Below, piece after piece: positions 10,222 through 21,500 of a DNA stretch of 64,000 nt. Both the position numbers and the translations under genes were made by a program. The stretch is from Alopecurus myosuroides (Eukaryota > Streptophyta > Magnoliopsida > Poales > Poaceae): assembly GCA_028641055.1 (NCBI GenBank), contig CM054062.1, positions 236,728,376-236,792,375 of the forward strand, written 5' to 3'. The notes under the pieces are model-generated. The model saw only the letters and a list, made by a program, of their open reading frames with translations, was not told where the DNA came from and ran no database searches. Positions within the stretch are counted from its first letter, which is position 1. Every line of letters begins with the position of its first letter.

Positions 10222-12072
10222 AACGGCAGGCGCTAGATCCACGACATAGCCAGCCTCATCTGCACAGAGCTTCAACTGGAGCCCAGAATCTTTGGCTTCT
10301 TCGGAGCCAATCTGCTTCGGGTCGTTCATCTACACGCCGCACTCGCCGGAATCTCGTCCGGCGTTCAGCGGTCTCCAGGAGGGCGTCAACATGACGTTCG
10401 GGAACCTTCACTTACGCACCAGCAAGGAGGGCATCCTGCGCTTCTACGCTCGACGGATCGGACACTAAGTGCGTCTCGAGAACGGCGACCCAAGAATCGC
10501 CGATCAGCGACACTGATCGCAACTCGGAGTCTAGTGACGGCTCCGTTCGCCGCAACAGGCTCGACTTCCACACCATCGCGGCTGAAGAACCCATCGAACT
10601 CGGCGAGAACCGCTGGCCCGTGCTAAATACTCACGAGCCATATCTGGCTCACGTCTATATGGCCGATCCAGTCGAGGAATCCTCCGAAACGGAGGCAAGT
10701 CTGACAGCAAGGCAGCAGATCCATGTCTCGCGTGCTGCCTGGAACAAAGCAAAAACGACGGTGTAGAAGCATCGGACACTGGCACCTGGAGCCACGCAAG
10801 AAGACCCGACAGCATATCACTACTTCTTGTCGCTAAAAGTCAAGAGATGGCGGATGCCCGCAAAGAACTCGATGTGTGCCGAGTCGCAGCTGATGCCTCG
10901 AGTGCTCGACGAGCAGCGCTCTCCAAAACTCGTGAATCGACGGGAGAACAACCTCACAAGAAAAGAAAATACGCTTCCAGGACTGCTCGCATGAACCAAG
11001 AGGCCCTCAGCGAGATTTCCAGAACCATCGAGACCTCCCTCATGCACGTCGACGAGGAGGGAAATTTGCACCCGACGACCCTGCCGCCACTGTCCTGGCC
11101 GCTGCTACCTCTCTACAGGAAAATCATCTGCCAGAAAACGACCCCCGCGCAGAACAACATCGCCAAGTCCAAAGGGGGCTACGCATGGCCGGAGCAGCAA
11201 TCTCCACCCAAACTCGCAAGAATGCGTCCACCCCCGAAGCAGAAAAAACGCCTCGAGCAAACAGAACACCTCGTAGACGCAAGAGTATCTCGCCCGGAAG
11301 AGGAGACAAGGATTCACCCCGCCGCCACAGAGGCAATGAGGCAATACGCCGTGGCGACAGCCCGCGCAGCGACGATGATAGCCCACGGCGCCGTGATGAC
11401 AGCCCGCGACATCACGACTAGGAACCACGGCAGGGAGACAGTCGCGACCGCGCCCAATACGACGTGCGGGACGACATCACCCAAAACAGGGTCGACAGGG
11501 CCCGCGCATGCAGGAACCGCGTCCGCTCATTATGTACCTCCTCCGACGAGGAAGCTTGCGACGTGATGTGCTTTAGCAGCAGCATTCGCGAGGCACCAAT
11601 GCCTAAGAGATTTAAGCTCACCTTGGAGGTTCCGAAGTACGACGGCTAGCAAGAACCTAGGACCTAACTCTCGGACTACCTGACCGTGGTAAAGTGCCAG
11701 CGCGGAAATAAAGTAACGGTCATACAATACTTTAACCTGCACCTCGTTGGAGCCGCTCGAAGCTGACTCGAAGGCAGGCCACGCGTGTGTTACAGATCTT
11801 GGGACGATCTCACCAGCGATTTCGAAAAGAACTTTCAGGCGACGTACAAGAGACCCGCGTCCGTCGAGGAGCTACGAGCTTGCAGGCAGAAGAGCGGCGA
11901 ATCAATCCGCGAATATATCCAGAGATGGACTACGCTAAAAAATACAATTGGAAATGTATCGGAGGAGATAGCAGTCGAAGCCTCCACCAAGGGCGCGCGA
12001 CGCGCGGTCTTCCGAGAAGAACTGGGACGATGCGCACACAAGACGATTGGAGAATTGATGGCGATAGCCGAC
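10222..12072 (+). pseudogene. E1 gag, N-terminal and capsid part, disrupted
   Basis: The Gag of E1 can be followed in pieces, using the N Gag as a guide. A segment near 10317-10467 contains PHSPESRP and ends at TAA. A basic region follows within 10847-11566. A segment from about 11540 contains SSDEEACDVMCFSSSIREAP, and a capsid-like segment at 11785-12072 contains FQATYKRPASVEELRACRQK and GESIREYIQRWTTL. Several stops and frameshifts break it, including two or more at codons that are Trp in N. It stops mid-frame at 12072, where S1 is inserted, and continues at 25620. Confidence 0.8.
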
Positions 12073-12232
12073 TGAAAGCTCATGTCTCCTCTGATGATTT
12101 TGGTGATGATAACAACGCGGGTATAATCTCTAACATGTTGATTTAAGTGTCTACAGATCACCCCGCATATAATTCACGATGATATTATTGAGGGATTTTC
12201 ACACATGATTTTTCTGGAGATGATCTAACTGC

Positions 12233-12524
12233 AGCCGGATTATTGAGAGGCTGCCCCCGGAAATTCCGGGGTATAAGGGCCGGAATTTCCGGCCCCAGCA
12301 CAGGAATATTCCGGCCTCTCTGGCTCCAGCAAAATGGCTAAGTGCCATACTCCATCTGCCCGCGCACAGAAGGTGGGGCGGATATTTGCCCGGAATATTC
12401 CGGGGCAAATTTCGGACCCTCGGGTCCTTAGAAGTTTTTGGAGATTTTTCAGTTGCCCGCGCACAGAGATGGGGGCGGAATAATGGCCGGAAAATTCTGG
12501 CCCCGGAGTATTCAAAATTCCGCC
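12233..12524 (+). repeat. Palindrome-rich segment of S1 (left of N)
   Basis: This part of S1 is a dense series of near-palindromic motifs built from CCGGAAATTCCGG, CCGGAATTTCCGG and CGGAATATTCCGG, separated by about 15-80 bases. It continues to the right of N at 24682-24880. The set resembles the CCGGATATTCCGG motifs of the F LTR. Confidence 0.7.
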
Positions 12525-13017
12525 TGTCGAATCTGCATCTCAACAAGTCCCTCGGGTGAACCCATAGGGTTACGATTAGGAGAACGTGTAGGCACTGGTG
12601 ACAATCGTCGGCTAGATAGGGGGCACGATTTACCTAGGTTCGGGGCCCTCGTAGAGGTAAAACCCTTACTCCTGCCTCTGTCGATCTGTATTAGCGAATA
12701 GATTGGTTACAATGGTGGGTTGCTCAAGTCGAGAGTATGATCTCGATCTCAAGGCTTGGAGGTGCGGTATTGCTTGGTCCTCCTCCTGGTGGTTCTCCTG
12801 GCCTTATATAGGTGGCCAGGTCTCAAACCATACCCGGGGAGGACTCAAACCCTAACCTAGAGTCGGTTAAAAGTTTCCTAACTTGACCCGCAAGGCCTTG
12901 CAGGTGGGCTTCAATTGGGCCTTCTAGAATAGTCCATGACGCCTCCTTTGGAGCTTGGGCCGTGGGCCTGAGACCGGGTAGGCTCATCCGACAGGCCTAG
13001 GATCCATCCCTTCGTCA
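12525..13017 (-). repeat. 3' LTR of N
   Basis: This 493-bp LTR runs TGTCGAAT to TTCGTCA on the plus strand; on its own strand it starts TGACGAAGGG. It aligns along its whole length with 24189-24681. A minus-strand TATA-like CTATATAAGG lies at 12803-12812. Confidence 0.93.
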
Positions 13018-13031
13018 GTAGCCCCCGAGTG
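13018..13031 (-). promoter_or_regulatory. N polypurine tract
   Basis: On the minus strand CACTCGGGGGCTAC lies directly against the 3' LTR, the position where plus-strand synthesis starts in LTR elements. Similar purine runs recur inside N. Confidence 0.75.
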
Positions 13032-13639
13032 TTCGCTCGACTGAGAATCTGTCGGGTGGACGCTCAAAACTTTTCTTGATTTCTCTTCGACTGGTGGCTT
13101 CAATCGTTTTGAAGAGGATGTGTATCCTGTATGCGATGCATTTCTTGTACTCGAGTATCGAGAAAATAAAAGTGCATGTGTGTTTGGCTGTTTTCGCAGA
13201 AGGATGTGGCTCAGTTGCTTGGCTCTCCCGAAAGCTCAGGGCCAATTAATTGCATCTAGGGCAAAAACAGTTCTGGCCTACACAGATTCAAGACCTCCGA
13301 CTCGAATCTGGTGAGGTGATCATTGCGACTGGGCCGTAGAGGTCCTACTGAGTTGAACTTAACCTAATAGGGTACCCGGAGCGTCCGCTAGGATTTTTCT
13401 TCGTGTTGTCGACACGGAAATTACCGGAGGACGCAGCTTGAGTGCGATTCCAAGCCCTCAAGAGAGATCTTTTGGGTCTTACCTTCGTATTCGAAAGAAA
13501 TACGGCATCCAGATGTGCCTAGTCGGCCGAACGATCCAGGGAATTGATGTGTGTACATCGTATAACCGAGTGGCAGGAGCTACGCACTTGCAAGTTTTGT
13601 CCAGGGATATTTCGAGTGAAAATGTAGTCTTCTATCCAT

Positions 13640-13855
13640 ACGAAAGAGTTTTCGTGTTTGGAAACCTTCTCGTGCCCATTTGAAACGAAATTTCGTATCT
13701 GGGACTTTTGTGCGAAAGAGTTTTCGCGGCACGGTTTTCCCATACGAAGTTATTTCGTGTCTGGGGCTTTTATGCGAAAGAGTTTTCGCGTCACGATTTG
13801 CCCATACGAAGTTATTTCGTGTATGGGGCTTTTATCCGAAAGAATTTCGAGCCTG
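13640..13855. repeat. Tandem repeat of about 62 bp with internal palindromes, in N
   Basis: Three to four units are marked by CGAAAGAGTTTTCG at about 13641, 13713, 13774 and a degenerate copy at 13836. Each is followed by CATACGAAGTTATTTCGT. Both motifs are imperfect palindromes. The array lies between the 3' LTR of N and the start of the antisense gene, about 280 bases upstream of that gene's TATA box. Confidence 0.75.
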
Positions 13856-14126
13856 ATGATGTTCTCAATGACGTAGCGCACTTTTATCCTCCCGATGGGA
13901 CGTGACGGAGCGAGAGCAGGCGTGCTGGCCCACCTTGTCAGCTTTTTGACCGGAAACGAGACGTTGTTTCCGGTTTTTCCGCGAACTGCGTGCAGTAATT
14001 GCGCACGATCTGCTGTTAAGATCGTGGCACGAAACAACCTTCACCGCCCTTTTGTTTCAGCTTCACGCGTGGCAGCCGCGATGGGTGCCACGTTGCTTGA
14101 TGAGCGGCCAGTATTGAGTGACTCCG

Positions 14127-14138
14127 TGTATATATACT
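14127..14138 (+). promoter_or_regulatory. TATA box of the N antisense gene 1
   Basis: GTATATATACTG lies about 95 bases upstream of the ATG at 14232, with a CT-rich leader between. This is the layout of a plant RNA polymerase II core promoter. It points opposite to gag-pol transcription. Confidence 0.6.
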
Positions 14139-14231
14139 GTCCTTAGGTAAAAGGTAAAAACTTCCCTTCATTCGCTTCCCAGCCTTCGTCTTCCTCGCGC
14201 TCACCTCCTCTGCGAGCTTGCACCAGCATCC

Positions 14232-17202
14232 ATGGCGGGAGGGAAAAACGTAGCGCTGCTGTCTCCTCCTCGCAGGCTCCCGAAGATGTTCCCACGCCAC
14301 CTGCTCCGCGCTCCGGCGACTGGCGCTCCGCCAATACCACGCAGAAAAGCATCAAGGAGATGCAGGGGGAGGGGCTGCTGCCTCCTGACGCCGAGAAGCG
14401 AGTTCGCCTCGGCAAAAAAGAAGAGGTACCAAATCCCCGCGCGAACGAGCGCGTGATCTTCGCGGATCACGTCTCGCGCGGGCTCTCACTCCCCCTCCAT
14501 CCTTTCTTCGTGGCATTGATGTATGTCTACGGCATACAGCTCCACGACCTGCCTCCGAACGCGGTGCAACACATCTCGTGCTTTGCGAGTGCTTCGTCGG
14601 TATCCGCCCGCACTGGGGCCTTTGGAAGGCCTTGTTCAAGGTGCGGGCCTTCCGCGAGAAATCGCGGGTAGAGACCGAGCTTGGAGAGACGCTGCGCACC
14701 GGCGGCTTCGGAATCCAGGTGAAGTCGGATACCCTGTACGTCGACATGCACCTCATCGACTCCGCGCAAGGGTGGAGGAAGAAGTGGTTCTACGTTGTCG
14801 ATAACAGCACGGGTGGAATTCACGAATTCCACCCGTTCGCTGTCTTGAAGCGGCGGAAGTCTTGGGCGCACAAGCTTTCAGTCGAAGAAAGCCGAGTGGT
14901 CGCTCCGCTACTCGCTAAGGTGGCAATCCTCTACGACCAAACCGCAGGGATCGCGCTGAACGGCTTGCATCTGGCGAGTGTGTTCCTCAAGCGCAGGATT
15001 CAGCCTCTACAGGAGAGGCCCTCCACCATGTGGGAGTATCAGGGCGTCCAAGACCTCAGCCGCACGAGCCGAGAAGAACTCTCGAATGCTGAATTCGAGA
15101 AGAAAATCGCGGCCATCACCAAGCTGAAAGTGGGCGAGGACTTCCCCGACTGCCCCATCGCCGCATTCGAAGCTTCGAGACCTCCTCCATCTGAAGTAAG
15201 TCCAAATATTTTCCTGTTCTAAATTTTTCCTACGTTTCCAGAGTTTGTCGACTGAGTTTCTTCTTATTTTCTTCTTCTTGTTTTCCTTCTGTAGAGTCTA
15301 GCGGTGGTAACCTGCTACCCTCCAGTCTCCGGTGAAGAAGCCTCGGACCTATTGGCAAGCAACCTGGATGTTCCTGTCGGCACCAGCGTTGCCGGCGCCG
15401 ACTCGAGTTCCGAGCGCAATTCTTCGGATGACGTGTAGGAATCGGGTAGCGATCTCCGCCACCGCAAACGCCGTCGGGCGGGAGACGATGAAGCCACCTC
15501 CAAGGATAACTCCTTGGGTGGAGGATCTGATAAAGAGCCCCTCATCGTGACCCCACTGAGTGTGCGCGCTCCTCCCGCTCCCAAGCCGAAGATCCAGACC
15601 GCCTGGAATGCGGATATGTTGGATGACGATGACGACGAGTAAGTTTTTCTTTCCTTCTTCGTTCTAGTTGAACGTTTTCTTCTCGCTCCTTCTGACGTTA
15701 TTGTTTTACTTCATGACAGGCTCCAGTCCATCAGCCCCGGCCGATTTGCCTCTTCTCTTCCTCCTGAGAGGAGAAAAGATGCTGCTGCTGCGGGTGAAAC
15801 CCCGACTGCTGGGGCCGCCCAGAATTCGCCGAGCCCAACCCCCACAGCCGCGGCTACAGATTATAGGCTGCCTAGCTTTGCGGTTGGAGCCTCGGCTTTG
15901 AAAGAAGTGTTGGGTAGCTCGGCTGATCCTCTGTGCATTGCCCAGGGCCAGGTAAACTTTGCCATTTTCCTTGTATTTTGTACTTCGTTCATTTATGGTT
16001 TTTATCGGGTGCACAGCAGTGCTCCCGATGGGAGTAGCCCCCGAGGCTGTGGTCAATCGCTTGCGATTGGCTACAGGCTCAAAACTTCAAGCTTCTTTCC
16101 TTTCTTGATTTTATCGGGTGCACGGCAGTGCTCCCGATGGGAGTAGCCCCCGAGGCTATACTCGACTGTTTACAGTCGTGAATAGGTTCAATTTCCTTCC
16201 ACTTTCGCTAACTTCTTCCTCTTTGTGTTTTTGCAGTCTCAGCTTGACTCTCTCGCAGCCTTTGGTCGCCGCGTAATTTCGGCTGAGTCAGATTGCGTAA
16301 TCCTTCGGGCTGATCGTGATCGACTTATCTCGGATAACCAAGCTCTCCAAGGTAAATTTACCCGTTCCTTCTGCTTATTCTTTCTGATTGTGTGAATTCC
16401 TTTAGGCTGAAATTTGTTGTTGTGTAGCCCAAGTTGATTTTCTGAAGACCGACAAGACTGATGCCATCACTCGGGTGACCACCCTCGAGGCTGAGTTGTA
16501 GGTTGTCCAAAAGGAAATTGAGTCCTCTCGCAAGCAGTCGACTGACCTCGAGGGAAACCTCGTTGAGGCCCAGGACGCTCTAAAGCGACTAGAGGAGGCT
16601 GGCACCAAACAGGACAACGATCTCGTTGACTTCCTTCGCCCTCTGGCCCAGAATTTCGCAAGTAAGTTGCACTTGACCTCTGTTGTTTTTCGACTAGCTA
16701 GTATGTTCTTAAAATTAATGTTCTCTTTGTAGATCTTCTTGGCGTTGCGCTGGAGCTGCCCGGGGTTCAACGGGTGGACGCCCTGACGGATTCTTGCGCT
16801 CAGCTTCGGAGGCACGCGAGTGGGATTTGCTCCCTCGTTGGCAATGCCATTCGAGTGTTGACGCAACTCCACGAGCATCTTCTGGTTGATGTCACGGTTC
16901 TGCCCACGCTGGATGGTCTCTTGAAGGTTTTTCTGGAGGATGATCCCCTTCAGGCTTACTCGGTCGTCCAGTCGGAGTGCGGGGCTAAGACTGCTATCCA
17001 GTTCGCGCTGGCGCACGGAGTCGCAGGCTTGGACGAGGCGTACTCGAACCTTCCCGTCGATGCTACCACAGGCAGAAAGGTAGCGCTTCGTCCTTACGGC
17101 GATCCGGCTGGAGTCCTTGCTCGGAAGCTATCTGACTTGATTGTCCGTGCTAGTCGCAAGGGGCAATCTGCCGCGAGTAGCAGCACTTCTGTAGTTCCTT
17201 AG
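14232..17202 (+). CDS. N antisense gene 1: multi-exon protein of the 'putative gypsy type transposon' (Transposase_28) kind
   Basis: On the strand opposite to gag-pol, six exons can be read: about 14232-15195, 15295-15638, 15720-15951, 16237-16351, 16428-16661 and 16733-17202. They have GT/AG borders and matching phases. Exon 1 carries the conserved core: EGLLPPDAEKR, HPFFVALMYVYGIQLHDLPP, GIRPHWGLWKALF and GWRKKWFYV. This core is common in grass genomes and is known as the putative gypsy type transposon domain. Exon 2 is acidic (DDDDDE), exons 4-5 form a coiled coil, and exon 6 is helical and ends SSSTSVVP. Exon 1 has frameshifts near its start and at about 14579. Stops occur in exon 2 (about 15436) and exon 5 (about 16498). 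The role is unknown. Confidence 0.75.
16022..16157 (+). repeat. Duplicated hairpin plus purine-tract-like motif in an intron of N antisense gene 1
   Basis: The motif CTCCCGATGGGAGTAGCCCC, continuing CGAGGCT, occurs at 16022-16048 and again at 16131-16157. Each copy is preceded by TTATCGGGTGCAC(A/G)GCAGTG. A third copy lies at 17331-17352 before antisense gene 2, and E1 has one at 35826-35849 on the other strand. CTCCC/GGGAG can form a short hairpin, and the complement of TAGCCCCCGAG matches the N polypurine tract. Confidence 0.8.
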
Positions 17203-17430
17203 GATAGACCTTATGTAGTTTGCTCTTCTGATGTAATGAACCTTGGGATGTATTCCCGTATTCTGCCTTTAACCGAAATGTTCTTTTGATATCTGAGATG
17301 TGATTTCTTGCGATTGATTGTCATGAGTTCCTCCCGATGGGAGTAGCCCCCAAGCACCTGTCGAATAGGTGGTTTATTTCTTGAGTGGGGTGTCTTGAAT
17401 TCTTTCTTAACTTATCTTATCTTCTTCCAG

Positions 17431-18243
17431 GTAACAGGTGTTGTCGCGGAGTCTTCGAGTGGATCTGCCACACGAGCAGATCCCCTTGTTGCTGATGTTG
17501 GTACATTTTCCGGACTCCGTGATCGTGTCGCGGATGGTGAGCGCAAGCTGAAAGCTTTGCGTGGAGTGGCTGATGTAGTCAAGTCTAAACAAAAACTTGC
17601 GGCAGAACGTGAGAAATTTGTGATGGAAGAGTTGGCAGTTGTTGCCAAGGATATGCTTTGTAAGCACTTCAGCCCCCTAGCATTTTGTGTGACTGTATCT
17701 TGTTTTCTTCTTTAACTCTCTGTAGCTTTCTTTATAGTTGTTCAGCCTGACGAACGGTGTGAAAAACATTGGGTGGATAACCATATTCTTCACGAAGCCG
17801 GTAGTTCAAAACCACATGCAAACAACTTCTGGTCCGACCGCAGTCGAGGCTTTGTGCTGGCTACTTTGAAGTATCGTGTGGGCCAGGCGAAGATACTCGT
17901 TGATCGTTGTCACGAGGCCCTGATAGCTTTGAATCGTGCTTTTTATCCGCTGGAGAGAGGTCCAGAAGACTTGAGCCAGTTACTCAGAACTTTCGGTCGA
18001 GTAGGAGAAATTCTCGAGTGCGTCCGCCAACAGCTGATCTGCGGGGCCTTAGTAGCACTCGCTTTTGTCCGATTATGGCATCCTGAGGTCAATTTCAAAT
18101 CTGTGGTTAGACTCCCAAATGCTCCAGTCGATATGACCTCTCATTATACAGTCGTTCGTCCCGTAGCAGAGGAGATTATTCGACTGACTTCGGAAGAGGT
18201 TAATCGAGTGTTAGCTGAGGAAACTGCCCGTCGCCATATGTAA
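17431..18243 (+). CDS. N antisense gene 2 (or 3' exons of gene 1): conserved unknown protein
   Basis: Two exons, 17431-17659 and 17738-18243, join in frame. The first encodes a helical segment (LRDRVADGERKLKALRGVAD, then KQKLAAEREKF). The second contains NNFWSDRSRGFVLATLKYRV, YPLERGPEDL and VRQQLICGALVALAFVRLWH. An acceptor-like CTTCTTCCAG precedes exon 1, so an upstream exon is needed; it may be spliced from gene 1. The same two exons, with the same borders, occur in E1 on the minus strand (35741-35513 and 35441-34897). No stop interrupts the N copy. The family is unknown to me. Conservation between two diverged elements suggests function in the element life cycle, by inference. Confidence 0.7.
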
Positions 18244-18519
18244 TTGTAGGATGTACGTATCCTGTTGTTTTTGTATAGTTGTCTTGAAACTTTATAAGGT
18301 GCCAACCTTGTTTGTACTTTTGTATTTGTAAATGATGCTAAGTTAGGCGTAGCCCCCGTGTGTTTGGGGTGTATACCTGTTATTTAGCGTGTAAAGGTCA
18401 ATAACCTGAGAAGCTATGGCTGAGAAACCATGTATTTTATTAATATGACTGAGAAGCCATGTATTTTCTTCGAGCTACAGGATGGCTAGTATAACCTTAT
18501 TTTCGCGAATAGAATAATC

Positions 18520-21500
18520 CTAAGGATAGAATTTGCGGAGGTGCACAACATTCCATGGATTGGAGTAGATGCCACCGGTCTCGGGGTTCTTCAGTCGGTA
18601 AGCGCCACCTGGGATAACTTCGTGTATTATGAAGTGTCCTTCCCACGGTGGCTCGAGCTTGTGTCCTTCCTTCTGCTTGAGCCGCAGCACCAAATCTCCC
18701 ACCATGAAAGCTCTGTGGCGTATACGGCGGCTGTGGTAGTTGCGTAGCGACTGTTGATATACTGCGGATCTTGCGAGTGCAATGTCGTGTATCTCGTCGA
18801 GTGCATCCACGTCTTCCGCGAGTGCCCTGTTAGAGGTTTCTTCGCTGTAAGCGATGACTCGTGGGGCGCTGAACTTGACATCTTCGGGAAGGACTGCTTC
18901 AGCCCCGTATACCATGAAAAATGGCGTGTAGTTTGTTGATCGATTCGGGGTTGTGCGGAGGCTCCATAGTACGGAGGGTAACTCCTCTGCCCAGTGCCCT
19001 GCCGCTAGGTGCAGTCGATCGAGTAGCCGTTTCTTTATTCCAGCTGAGACCAATCCGTTGGATTGCTCGACTTGACCGTTGGTTTGCGGGTGAGCCACAG
19101 AGGCGAAACTGAGAGTGATTCCCTTTTCTTCACAAAATTGCTCTGTTTCCTTTGCTGTAAAATTGCTTCCATTGTCGGTGATGATGTTGTGTATTATCCC
19201 AAATCTGCACACTATGGATTCGAGGAATTTTACGGCGCATTGGACGCTGGCCGAGGTGACTGACATGGCTTCAATCCACTTTGTGAATTTGTTGACTACA
19301 ACAAGCAAGTGCGTGTATCCTCCAGGTGTTGACTTTCATAGTGGCCCTACCATGTCTAGACCCCATTGGGCAAAGGGCCAGGCGATTGGAATCATGTGAA
19401 TCTCAGTGGCAGGGGAGTGCGGCTTGGGCGTGAATCTTTGGAATGTGTTGCACTTGTCGACTAGGTCCTTTGCGTCCCTGGCCGCTGTGAGCCAGTAGAA
19501 TCCTGCTCGAAAAGCTTTACACACGATTGCCTTCCAGCTAGCATGGTGTCCACAATCTCCTTGGTGTATATCCCGCAGTAATTCCATGCCGTCCTCGGGT
19601 GCTATGCATCTCTGCAATATTCCTGATATGCTCTGTTTGTATAGCTCTCCATTGAATACTCGAAAATCTTTGCTGCGTCGTACTATCTGTCGAGCCTTGC
19701 GAACATGTGCTGGGAGCTGCTTGTTGGACAAGTAGTCGAGGTATTTCTGCGTCCAGACTGGTTCGACCAAAAAAACTTGTCTCGAAATGTTGTGGGTGAG
19801 CTCAATCATAGCAGTTTGCGGGCTGACCTCTGTCTCCAATGTTGCGGGTTCTTTTGCTAATTTTTTGACCTTGACCGAGCGCTTGATCATCCTCTCGAAG
19901 TATATTCCAGGCGGTATGGGTGTGTTGGTAAAACCCATGTTTTCCAATTTATCTGCTTCTTCGTTGCTGGATCGCGCAATGTGCTTTAGTCCGCATCCTT
20001 GGAAACTTCCTTCAAGTAGGTTGTACATATCTCGATAAGCGACCATGTTTTCTGCTATGGCGTCACACTCTTTCATTGTCTGTTGTACTATGAGGTTTGA
20101 ATCTCCATAGATCATTAGTCGGGTGGCTCCACAGGCAATCGCCATCTTCATGTCGTGGAGGAGGCCCTGTATTCTGCGTCATTGTTTGATGTCGGGTCGT
20201 CGGGTGGAAAATCCAATCGCAGGACGTATTGCAACTTGTCACCTCTGGGGGATATCAGGACTACCGCTCCAGCTCCTTCGTTTCTTTTCGACCCATCGAA
20301 ATACATTATCTAGTTGCTCGTATACTCTGGAGGGCCTGGCGTCTGTAGTTCTGTCCACTCGCTCAAGAATTCAACGAGTACTTGTGATTTGAGCTCGATA
20401 CTCGCCTGGCATATATAATGTCCCAGGCGCCGAGCTCGATACTCCACTTTGCAATTCTTCCGGATGCCATTGGGTTATTCATGATAGTACCCAATGATGC
20501 GTCGCTTACCACTGTGACGGTGTGTTCCTGCAAGTAATGCTTGAGTTTTCGGGCTGTGAGCACCACACCGTACGCGAGCTTCTGATAATGGGGATATCGC
20601 TGTTTGCAGGGCGAAAGCACCTCGCTGATATAATATATTGGCCTTTGGATGCCATACGCCTTGCCGTCTTTCGTCCGCTCGACCACAATTGCTGTGCTGA
20701 TGACTTGATTTGTTGCGGCTAAATACAGATACAGTGGCTCCCGTTCTTGCGGTGTTGCCAGGACGCGCCTGCTCTGCAATGCTCGCTTGAGGTCTGCAAA
20801 TGCTTTCTATGCTTCGGGCGTCCACTCGAACTTATCTGTTTTCTTCAGTAGCTTGTAGAAAGGTAATGCTTGCTCGCCTAGCCTTGCAATGAATCTGCTT
20901 AGAGCGGCTAGTCGTCCTGCGAGCTGCTACACACCGCGGAGATTAGTTGGCTCCTTCATTGTCAGGATTGCTTGGATTTTCTCCGGGTCGGCTTCAATTC
21001 CTCGAGCAGAGACCAGGTACCCGAGAAGTTGTCCCGCAGGGACGCCAAAGACGCACTTGGTAGGGTTGAGCTTTATTCGGTATGCGTTCAGTGTGTCGAA
21101 TGTTTCTCTGATATCTTCGAGGAGCGTATCCTCTACTCGACTCTTGATGACGATGTCGTCAACGTACACTTGTACGTTCTTGCCAATGAGCTTGGCAAGG
21201 CATTTTTGCATGCATCGCTGATATGTTGCGCCTGCAATCTTTAGCCCGAAGGGCATTGTCGTGTTGCAGTAAACACCGTGGGTGTGATAAACACTGTTTT
21301 CTCCTCGTCCTCCTTTTTCATCCTGATCTGATTATAGACCGAATAGGCGTCCAAGCAGGAGAGCCATTGGCAGTCTGCTGTAGAGTCCACAACCTGGTCG
21401 ATCCGTGGTAGGGGAAAGTTATCCTTGGGGCAGTGCTTATTCAACGACGTGTAGTCGATGCACACGCGAAGGATGTCAGTATTCTTCTTCGGGACCAGCA

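Noticed and set aside
12600..12680. Short tRNA-like B-box (GGTTCGGGGCC) in the N LTR
   Set aside because: No cloverleaf or A box could be found around it, and both LTR copies carry it as part of the LTR.
13720..13860. Spaced palindromic repeats considered as a CRISPR-like array
   Set aside because: There are only three to four units without unique spacers of constant length, inside a eukaryotic retrotransposon; they are ordinary tandem repeats.
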